The notes beneath the pieces were generated by a model, which made no database searches, was not told where the DNA came from, and saw nothing but the letters and a program-made list of their open reading frames with translations. Below, piece after piece: positions 6,641 to 12,819 of a stretch of DNA of 27,012 nucleotides (position 1 is its first letter; every line of letters begins with the position of its first letter). The stretch comes from a virus. The position numbers were made by a program, and so were the translations under genes. The DNA lies in IMG/VR virus record IMGVR_UViG_3300042938_001921, positions 1 to 27,012 of that record. One strand, written 5' to 3'.

Positions 6641-7093
6641 ATGTCAAGAAAATTTAAGTCTTTACTTAATTTAACTACACTCACCGCCGACCCATTAGGG
6701 TCGGCTGGTGATGTGTTTTTTAATACAACTGAGAAAGCCTTAAAAATTCATAATGGCATCACATGGGTAAATATTGCTAAAAGTGATGACCCAACTCCTT
6801 TCTATATGCATACACATACATATGACGGAGATGTTCATACTATTGATATTAATGACCCAATAACATTTAAAGATTTTTCTGGAAATGGAGTTCAATTGAC
6901 ACTTCCAATAATTGATGCAGTTTTTGGCGGAGCCCCATCGGATAATGTTTCCCTCCCATCAGCACAGCAGTTAACTTTGTTTGATGGCGGAGATCCATCT
7001 GGAAATACAATTTATTCTTCAGACATATCATGGGATGGCGGAAGCTCTGCAGATACTGGAAACGATACTCCAATAGATGGCGGAGGAGCATAA
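6641..7093 (+). CDS. Small fibre/adhesin protein with Gly/Asp/Ser-rich tail
   Basis: This 150-aa protein starts MSRKFKSLLNLTTL, like a diverged copy of the N-terminus of the preceding fibre gene. It then shows GDVFFNTTEKALKIHNGITW, the same beta unit as in that gene. The middle carries HTHTYDGDVHTIDIND, a His-rich stretch that could bind metal. The C-terminal 40 residues are Gly/Asp/Ser-rich and probably disordered (DGGDPSGN, DGGSSADTGND, DGGGA). One base separates it from the fibre stop, and its own stop overlaps the next start. It is structural by context; the role is unknown. Confidence 0.6.
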   Translation: MSRKFKSLLNLTTLTADPLGSAGDVFFNTTEKALKIHNGITWVNIAKSDDPTPFYMHTHTYDGDVHTIDINDPITFKDFSGNGVQLTLPIIDAVFGGAPSDNVSLPSAQQLTLFDGGDPSGNTIYSSDISWDGGSSADTGNDTPIDGGGA

Positions 7094-8760
7094 TGGCAAT
7101 TAGAATTCAGCTGAGAAGAGATACAACAACAAATTGGACAACAAATAACCCAATCCTTTTGCCAGGAGAAATTGGAGTAGAGACAGACACACTAAAATTT
7201 AAAATTGGTAATGGATCAAGATGGAATGCAACTACATCTTATGCATTTAAAGCAGGAGAAGCAAATGGAATTGCAACACTAGGACCTACTGGCAAAATAC
7301 CTACATCCCAATTACCAGATTCAATATCTATGGATGCAGAATTAACTGCAGCATTAGCAGCATTAACTACGTCTTCTATAACAGAAGGATCAAACCAATA
7401 TTTTACAAATCAAAAAGCAATAGATGCAGTGTCTTCATTAATATCATCTTCAATTTTAGCTGAAACTACAAATAGAAATACCGCCATAGCAACTGCTAAG
7501 TCAGAGGCTATTGCAGCTGCATCAATTGATGCATCTGGTAAAGCCGACGTAGCAAAATCAGAATCTATAGCAGTTTCCTCAGCATCAATATCTTCTGCAT
7601 CTACAGCTGCCAATACATATACAGATAATAAAGTTTCTACAGAAGCATCAACTAGATCAACTGCTATAAATACAGCAATATCATCAGAAATAATAAATAG
7701 GAATATTGCAATACAATCTTCTTTATCTGGACTAACAACTTCAAGTATTACAGAAGGCACAAATAAATATTTTACTGATTCACGTGCAATATCTGCTACA
7801 TCATCACTTTATGACACAGCAGGATCATCTGCCGCAGCAATCTCTACGGCAGCAACAGACGCCACAAGCAAGGCTAACGCAGCTCAAGCCGCAGCAATCT
7901 CTACGGCAGCAACAGACGCCACAAGCAAGGCTAACGCAGCTCAAGCCGCAGCAATCTCTACGGCAGCAACAGACGCCACAAGCAAGGCTAACGCAGCTCA
8001 AGCCGCAGCAATCTCTTACACAGATTTGTTATCAACATCATTAGATAACACTTTGGCCGAATATGTTTTAGAAAATGATAGAAATCAAATTAATGGATTT
8101 GCTGGATTAAATGCTTCTGGCAAGTTGCTAGATTCAGTCATACCAGATTCAGTAAACGCATATGCAGACTCTAAAGTAGCGGCACTTGTAAATTCTGCAC
8201 CATCAACACTAGATACTTTGGGAGAGCTAGCAGCAGCATTGCAGGCAGACGAGTCCGCATCAGCTACTTTATCGGCCCTAGTTGGAACAAAGCTATCTTC
8301 ATCAACTGCTGCATCAACATATGCACCACTTGCCTCACCAACATTTACAGGTACCGTCTCAGGAATTACAAAGACCATGGTTGGACTAGGACTAGTAGAC
8401 AACACTTCAGATTTATCAAAACCAATTTCTAATTCACAGCAAACAGCCCTAGACACAAAATTAAATCGGTTAGTACAAACAAACCAACAGTCTGGATCTT
8501 ATCAAATAGTTCCGTCAGATGCATTTAAGTTAATTGAAATGAGTGGAGGAGGAACCTTAACAATAGTAGAAAGTTTAAGTTTTCCAGTTGGAACAACAAT
8601 AGAAGTTTTGCAGACTTCTAATAGCCAAGTAACAATTGCTGGGGGAGGCTTCGTACCAGATTCTACACCTGGATTAAAATTAAGAGCAAGATGGTCTTCT
8701 GCAACTCTTTTAAAAAGAGCAGAAAGCTCATGGGTTGTAATGGGCGATTTGAGCGCCTAA
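7093..8760 (+). CDS. Mtd_N-like long tail fibre
   Basis: ATG 7093 is chosen over the upstream in-frame ATG (7030) because GGAGG sits 6 nt before it and homology begins there. The protein is 555 aa. Residues 1-50 (IQLRRDTTTNWTTNNPILLPGEIGVETD...FKIGNG) resemble the major tropism determinant N-terminal domain, which attaches fibres to the virion. Residues 75-320 are Ala/Ser/Thr-rich predicted coiled coil, with three perfect 19-residue repeats (nt 7831-8001). A fibre module (PLASPTFTGTVSGITKTMVG) follows, then a C-terminal domain ending SSWVVMGDLSA. That end resembles the end of the fibre at 12820. It probably forms a trimeric receptor-binding fibre. Confidence 0.8.
   Translation: MAIRIQLRRDTTTNWTTNNPILLPGEIGVETDTLKFKIGNGSRWNATTSYAFKAGEANGIATLGPTGKIPTSQLPDSISMDAELTAALAALTTSSITEGSNQYFTNQKAIDAVSSLISSSILAETTNRNTAIATAKSEAIAAASIDASGKADVAKSESIAVSSASISSASTAANTYTDNKVSTEASTRSTAINTAISSEIINRNIAIQSSLSGLTTSSITEGTNKYFTDSRAISATSSLYDTAGSSAAAISTAATDATSKANAAQAAAISTAATDATSKANAAQAAAISTAATDATSKANAAQAAAISYTDLLSTSLDNTLAEYVLENDRNQINGFAGLNASGKLLDSVIPDSVNAYADSKVAALVNSAPSTLDTLGELAAALQADESASATLSALVGTKLSSSTAASTYAPLASPTFTGTVSGITKTMVGLGLVDNTSDLSKPISNSQQTALDTKLNRLVQTNQQSGSYQIVPSDAFKLIEMSGGGTLTIVESLSFPVGTTIEVLQTSNSQVTIAGGGFVPDSTPGLKLRARWSSATLLKRAESSWVVMGDLSA
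7831..8001 (+). repeat. Three perfect 57-nt tandem repeats
   Basis: The unit starting GCCGCAGCAATCTCTACGGC is repeated at 7831, 7888 and 7945 with no visible difference, plus a 15-nt fourth start at 8002. Each unit encodes 19 residues of coiled coil (AAISTAATDATSKANAAQA). Identity at synonymous sites implies recent expansion by slippage or unequal recombination. Confidence 0.95.
8323..8391 (+). repeat. 69-nt block identical to 14863-14931
   Basis: Bases 8323-8391, beginning GCACCACTTGCCTCACCAAC, recur exactly at 14863-14931 in the second Mtd_N-like fibre gene, in the same reading frame (APLASPTFTGTVSGITKTMV). The first 30 or so bases also recur at 15151. Confidence 0.95.
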
Positions 8761-8761
8761 A

Positions 8762-9439
8762 GTGGTAACTAGATTTTATGGAATACGAACTGGTGTAAGA
8801 AAAGTATCAGTACCTAATATTATAGGTATTAGTAAAACTCAAGCACGTATTAATTTAAGCAATATTGATTTAACTTATTTAGAGCAAACTACACCAGGAA
8901 CAGTTCTTTCTGATAATGATATTGTATCTGCACAAAATATAGCATCTGGTGCAATTGTTCCAAAAGGATCAATTGTTCAGTATACCTATAAAGTATTCAC
9001 CTTTACGCCACCTTACTTCCCACCGTTCTTTCCACCGTTCTTCCCACCACACTTCCCGCCGTTCTTCCCACCGTTCTTTCCACCACACTTCCCACCGTTC
9101 TTCCCACCGTTCTTCCCACCACACTTCCCGCCGTTCTTCCCACCGTTCTTTCCACCACACTTCCCACCGTTCTTCCCACCGTTCTTCCCACCACACTTCC
9201 CACCGTTCTTCCCACCTTATTTTGCAGCAGAAACATGGGGACCATGCACAAGCTATCAAGTTATACAGCCAACATGTAATGGTGAAGATGTGTATCAAGG
9301 AATTTATCAAGGAACTAGAAGGACTTCTAGTCTTGGAAATGTAGAAGTTTGTAGTGGATTGTCATTTATTGGATTTGGTTCATGTATTGCATCAAATAAT
9401 AGAAGTTGTGGAGGATCGGGACCAGACGGTCCTTGCTAA
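8762..9439 (+). CDS. PASTA-like domain plus xFPP repeat protein, probable adhesin
   Basis: A GTG start one base after the preceding stop gives 225 aa. Residues about 17-80 ([16 protein letters not shown] ... [13 protein letters not shown]) follow the pattern of a PASTA domain, known to bind peptidoglycan fragments. Residues 85-152 are 17 consecutive (Y/F/H)FPP tetrapeptides in a 12-residue higher-order pattern ([12 protein letters not shown]). The C-terminal 70 residues contain six Cys (WGPC, QPTC, VEVC, GSC, RSC and the terminal C) and may be disulfide-stabilised. The array is probably an extended polyproline rod presenting the terminal domain, with PASTA holding cell wall or the partner. 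It sits among fibre genes. No known protein is recognised with this architecture. Confidence 0.7.
   Translation: MVTRFYGIRTGVRKVSVPNIIGISKTQARINLSNIDLTYLEQTTPGTVLSDNDIVSAQNIASGAIVPKGSIVQYTYKVFTFTPPYFPPFFPPFFPPHFPPFFPPFFPPHFPPFFPPFFPPHFPPFFPPFFPPHFPPFFPPFFPPHFPPFFPPYFAAETWGPCTSYQVIQPTCNGEDVYQGIYQGTRRTSSLGNVEVCSGLSFIGFGSCIASNNRSCGGSGPDGPC
9014..9217 (+). repeat. xFPP array, 17 units, 36-nt higher-order period
   Basis: There are 17 in-frame 12-nt units (Tyr, Phe or His codon, then TTC/TTT CCA CCA/CCG). Four consecutive full [12 protein letters not shown] triads follow an initial YFPP triad, so the higher period is 36 nt. Codon use is nearly uniform. The same unit builds the array at 16186-16593. 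Confidence 0.97.
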
Positions 9440-9445
9440 TAAAAT

Positions 9446-9724
9446 ATGGAAGAAAAATATACGCACGAAAACTATCAGGACTGGATGCCTATGCCAGCCG
9501 AAAAGTTTATAGAAGAATATGATAAAAAAATAAGAGCAGTAAAACCTTGGGACCTTTTAAATCCAGAAGCATACACAACAGAAAGCGTTGCTAATGAAAG
9601 ACTAGAAATATGTAGACAATGCCCAGAGTTTATAGCACTTACTAGCCAATGCAAAAAATGTGGATGTTTTATGGCATTTAAAACAAAGCTATCTGAAGCA
9701 ACATGCCCATTAAATAAGTGGTAG
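9446..9724 (+). CDS. Small cysteine-motif (zinc-ribbon-like) phage protein, 92 aa
   Basis: The N-terminal half is helical and charged (PAEKFIEEYDKKIRAVKPWD). The C-terminal half has ICRQCPEF, then CKKCGCFM, then KTKL-SEATCPLNKW, giving C-x2-C...C-x2-C-x-C...C. That arrangement occurs in small unnamed proteins of many tailed phages, often near tail or glycan-related genes. The ligands suggest one zinc or an Fe-S site. No enzyme activity is known to me. It starts 6 nt after the PASTA/xFPP gene without an obvious Shine-Dalgarno, so it is probably in the same transcript, before a promoter at 9740. Confidence 0.7.
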   Translation: MEEKYTHENYQDWMPMPAEKFIEEYDKKIRAVKPWDLLNPEAYTTESVANERLEICRQCPEFIALTSQCKKCGCFMAFKTKLSEATCPLNKW

Positions 9725-9739
9725 TCTTAGAAATACTTA

Positions 9740-9748
9740 CGGTATAAT
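9740..9748 (+). promoter_or_regulatory. -10 element CGGTATAAT
   Basis: TATAAT at 9743-9748 lies in the gap before the GTG at 9780. Its upstream bases TTAGAAATACT (9727-9737) also occur before the promoter at 4495 (4480-4490), suggesting a shared promoter cassette. AGGAGG (9768-9773) then precedes GTG 9780 by 6 nt. Confidence 0.5.
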
Positions 9749-9779
9749 TAGTTTAGGCAACATCGCCAGGAGGACAATA

Positions 9780-10334
9780 GTGGCAAGTACATTTCCAACA
9801 AGCAAAGATAACCTTTCAAACCCAGCAGCAACAGATGATTTATCTGGACATGCTGCTCAACATGCAAATGCAAATGATGCAATTGAAGCATTAGAAAATG
9901 TAGTAGGTGTAACAAACTCTGCAGATTCATCTACTTTGACCTACAAAGTAAATGAGCTTTCAACATCACTCAATACTCTTTCAAACCAATCAGCTAATAT
10001 TGAAACATTAATGGGTTTGGACGGAAACAACGATTTAACAATTTCAGGAATACAAAACAAGACTACTGTAGACTCATATAACTCAGCAGACTATCGGACA
10101 GCAACATATGCGCTACAGATTGTAAAAGCATCTACTGGCGAATCTTATTTTTCAAACATAACAGCTTTAAGAGGAGACTCAGACATATATGTATCTGAAT
10201 CCAATATAGTAACAAATGCCACTTCTTCAATAGCAACAACAGCTTTTGAATCAACGGGTGGTATAATTAATCTAACAGTCACCCCAGTATCAGGAGAAGT
10301 TACTGTAAGATATTTTAGAACAGCGTTAAAATAA
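9780..10334 (+). CDS. Tail fibre/adhesin protein, 184 aa
   Basis: The GTG start at 9780 is set by AGGAGG 6 nt upstream. The N-terminus (FPTSKDNLSNPAATDDLS ... HANANDAIEALENVVGV) is a common phage fibre opening, followed by predicted coiled coil (KVNELSTSLNTLSNQSANIE). The C-terminal 90 residues (SADYRTATYALQIVKAS ... VRYFRTALK) align by eye with the end of the next fibre (AADYRTAKALVKLKNG ... VMVYATLIK). This is a terminal beta domain also known from cyanophage fibres. It probably forms a short trimeric fibre sharing its tip fold with gene 10358. Confidence 0.7.
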   Translation: MASTFPTSKDNLSNPAATDDLSGHAAQHANANDAIEALENVVGVTNSADSSTLTYKVNELSTSLNTLSNQSANIETLMGLDGNNDLTISGIQNKTTVDSYNSADYRTATYALQIVKASTGESYFSNITALRGDSDIYVSESNIVTNATSSIATTAFESTGGIINLTVTPVSGEVTVRYFRTALK

Positions 10335-10357
10335 AGCAGTAAGAGGAGTCATAAATT

Positions 10358-12322
10358 ATGGCAATAGTAAATAAGAACTTTAGAGTAAAGAATGGCCTTA
10401 TCGTTGACGGTTCCGTCGCAACGGTAAACGGATATAACGTATTAACAGAGGCATCAACAGCCTTTATCATCAGCACAGTTGGCGGATCAGCAGATACAGC
10501 CAATACTCCTAATACTGTAGTAAAGCGTGACGGCTCAGGTAATTTTGCCGCAGGGACAATTACAGCATCTATTGTTGGTAATTTAACTGGTAACGTAACT
10601 GGTACAGTTTCAAGCCTTTCAAATCACACAACAGATACATTAACAGAGGGCACATCAAATTTATATTTTACTAATGCACGAGCATTAGCAGCAACCGCTG
10701 CCGCATACGACGCAGCAGGTGCCGCATCAAGCGCACAGGCAAACGCAGCAACAGACGCCACATCAAAGGTTGCCGCAGAAGCTTCAGCACGTAACACCGC
10801 AATTGCTTCAGCAATTGCAACAGAAGTTACAGATCGTAACTCTGCAATTGCAACTGCTAAAACAGCAGCTGAAGCCACAGCATCAGCAGATGCTACTTCA
10901 AAGGCAAACGCAGCGCAGTCTGCAGCATCAGCAGATGCTACTTCAAAGGCCAGCGCAGCTCAAGCAGCAGCGATCTCTGCAGCAGCAACAGATGCTACTA
11001 CTAAAGCTAACGCCGCTAAAACAGCAGCTGAAGCCACAGCATCAGCAGATGCTACTTCAAAGGCAAACGCAGCTCAAGCAGCAGCAGAAGCCACCGCAGC
11101 AGCAGCACTTTCTTCACACCAATCAGATACAACAAATATTCATGGAATTGCAGATACTTCGCTTCTAGCAACTACAGCAAATGTAGCTACAGCCAAGTCA
11201 GAAGCAATTGCAGCAGCAGCATCAGCCTCAACATCAGCAATCTCAGCAGCAATTGCAACAGAAGTTACAGACCGTAACGCAGCAATCACTACTGCAGTTA
11301 ATTCAGTTGTAGATGGTGCACCGTCACTTCTTAATACATTAAATGAAATTGCAGCAGCAATTGCAGATGATGAAAATTATGCAACAACCATGACAACAGC
11401 TTTAAATACAAAAGCACCACTTGCTTCACCAGCATTGACTGGCGTACCAACAGCACCTACTGCAGCAGCAAATACTGATACAACTCAGGTTGCTACAACA
11501 GCATTTGCTAAAGCAGAAGCAGACGCAGCTCAAGCAGCAGCAGCAACAGATGCAACAGATAAGGTAGCAGCAGAAGCAGCACTCAGAGTATCAGGCGACG
11601 CAGCTTCAGTATCAACTGCAGCAGCAGATGCAACAACTAAGGCTAACGCAGCAAAAACCGCAGCAGAAGCCACCGCAGCAGCAGCACTTACAGCACACGA
11701 AGCAGACACAACAAATATTCATGGAATCGCAGACACTGCACTTCTAGCAACTACTGCAAACGTAGCAACAGCTAAGTCAGAGGCAATCTCAGCAGCAGCA
11801 ACAGATGCTACAACCAAGGTTGCAGCCGAAGCTTCAGCACGAAACTCAGCAATTTCAACTGCAATTTCAGGTGAGGTCACAGACCGCAACGCAGCAATCA
11901 CAGCAGCTCAGTCAGCAGCTCAGTCAGCAGCAGAATCTACTGCAGCAAGCGCTCTTACAAATGTAAAGAATGGCACAACACCATTCACAGTAGTTAATGT
12001 AAATGATGTTGCAGCAGTACGGGCAGCAACTACAACAGTAGCATCCGCAGCAACTGTAAATGCTCTGACATGGGCAGCAGCAGATTACAGAACAGCTAAA
12101 GCACTTGTTAAGCTAAAAAATGGTGTAAACACTCAAGTTTCTGAGGTACTGCTTACACTTGATACAAGCAACAACGTAGCAATAACTGAATTTGGAACAA
12201 TTACAACAGGAGTAGATCTTGGAACAGTAACAGCAGCATATGTTTCAGGCGATGTTTCAGTATCAGTAACAACAACCTACGCATCAACAGATGTAATGGT
12301 TTACGCAACACTGATTAAATAA
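10358..12322 (+). CDS. Long alanine-rich coiled-coil tail fibre, 654 aa
   Basis: AAGAGGAG lies 9 nt before ATG 10358. The N-terminus MAIVNKNFRVKNGLIVDG is shared with the gene at 12387 and is probably the virion-attachment part. About residues 110-560 are very Ala/Thr/Ser-rich with heptad-like SKANAAQAAA units and two copies of DTTNIHGIADTxLLATTANVA. This suggests a long trimeric shaft with internal duplication. Within it are fibre modules VDGAPSLLNTLNEIAAAIAD and APLASPALTGVPTAPTA. The C-terminal 85 residues form the YRTA-type beta tip also seen at 9780. It probably sets reach and receptor contact. Confidence 0.78.
   Translation: MAIVNKNFRVKNGLIVDGSVATVNGYNVLTEASTAFIISTVGGSADTANTPNTVVKRDGSGNFAAGTITASIVGNLTGNVTGTVSSLSNHTTDTLTEGTSNLYFTNARALAATAAAYDAAGAASSAQANAATDATSKVAAEASARNTAIASAIATEVTDRNSAIATAKTAAEATASADATSKANAAQSAASADATSKASAAQAAAISAAATDATTKANAAKTAAEATASADATSKANAAQAAAEATAAAALSSHQSDTTNIHGIADTSLLATTANVATAKSEAIAAAASASTSAISAAIATEVTDRNAAITTAVNSVVDGAPSLLNTLNEIAAAIADDENYATTMTTALNTKAPLASPALTGVPTAPTAAANTDTTQVATTAFAKAEADAAQAAAATDATDKVAAEAALRVSGDAASVSTAAADATTKANAAKTAAEATAAAALTAHEADTTNIHGIADTALLATTANVATAKSEAISAAATDATTKVAAEASARNSAISTAISGEVTDRNAAITAAQSAAQSAAESTAASALTNVKNGTTPFTVVNVNDVAAVRAATTTVASAATVNALTWAAADYRTAKALVKLKNGVNTQVSEVLLTLDTSNNVAITEFGTITTGVDLGTVTAAYVSGDVSVSVTTTYASTDVMVYATLIK
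10856..11073 (+). repeat. 59-nt exact direct repeat, 159 nt apart
   Basis: Bases 10856-10914, beginning GCTAAAACAGCAGCTGAAGC, recur exactly at 11015-11073, an offset of 53 codons. It encodes coiled-coil sequence of the fibre shaft. Confidence 0.9.
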
Positions 12323-12335
12323 TTAATAAAAGGTA

Positions 12336-12356
12336 TGGGGTCCTTTCAAAACCCCA
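12336..12356 (+). terminator. Hairpin after the long fibre gene
   Basis: TGGGGT (12336-12341) pairs with ACCCCA (12351-12356) around a 9-nt loop, 13 nt after the stop of the fibre gene. No U-run follows on the plus strand, so it may be an RNA-stability or processing element instead of an intrinsic terminator. Confidence 0.4.
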
Positions 12357-12386
12357 CCAAAAACATTAGGGGATATGTGAACTTAA

Positions 12387-12758
12387 ATGGCAATAGTAAA
12401 TAAAAACTTCAAGGTTAAAAATGGCCTTAACGTAGCAGGACCTGCAACATTTGATGCAGCAGTAAATGTAGACAACTTAGTCTTAAATTCAACCCCCCTT
12501 GCCTTCGACTCATCAACTGGAAGATTAAAAATCCAGATTAATGGTGCTTGGAAGGAAATTGCCCTTTTAACAGATGCGGCAGAAGATCTAGAAGCTCTAA
12601 CATTTATGGATATTGGATTGGCTATGGATTATAATGGTCAGCCAATCTATACAGTATATGCAAACGGAGTAAATACCACAGCCACAAAATTTGCGGACGG
12701 TGGAGAGTACTCAACAGAAGTATATAGCATGAGCTTTGATTCTGGAACAATTGCATAA
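12387..12758 (+). CDS. Short fibre-attachment-like protein, 123 aa
   Basis: The first 15 residues (MAIVNKNFKVKNGLN) nearly match the N-terminus of the 654-aa fibre, and the nucleotides are also similar. It continues NVDNLVLNSTPLAFDSSTGRL and IQINGAWKEIALLTDAAEDL, a beta unit typical of fibres. The rest (TFMDIGLAMDYNGQPIYTVYANGV) is unrecognised. It looks like a fibre N-terminal module with its own short C-terminus: either a truncated paralogue of gene 10358 or a connector. AGGGG is about 13 nt upstream, a weak ribosome site. Confidence 0.6.
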   Translation: MAIVNKNFKVKNGLNVAGPATFDAAVNVDNLVLNSTPLAFDSSTGRLKIQINGAWKEIALLTDAAEDLEALTFMDIGLAMDYNGQPIYTVYANGVNTTATKFADGGEYSTEVYSMSFDSGTIA

Positions 12759-12778
12759 TTGTTTTGGAATTATTGTAG

Positions 12779-12787
12779 TGCTATAAT
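12779..12787 (+). promoter_or_regulatory. Extended -10 promoter TGCTATAAT
   Basis: A perfect TGnTATAAT in the gap between two fibre genes, 32 nt before ATG 12820; AAGGGG (12805-12810) provides the ribosome site. The identical nonamer occurs at 16685. Confidence 0.6.
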
Positions 12788-12819
12788 TAACAAATAAGTC
12801 TAAACAAGGGGTGGCAAAT

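Noticed and set aside
7030-7092. Upstream start giving a basic 21-residue extension to the Mtd_N-like fibre
   Set aside because: It overlaps the preceding gene, lacks homology, and GGAGG points to ATG 7093.
7831-8016. CRISPR array
   Set aside because: Copies are head-to-tail and in frame without unique spacers; the xFPP arrays fail for the same reason.
8949-9344. Other open frames across the xFPP array at 9014-9217 (Ser/His/Arg-rich, Val/Gly/Arg-rich)
   Set aside because: Same reason: repeat shadow of the plus-strand gene starting at 8762.
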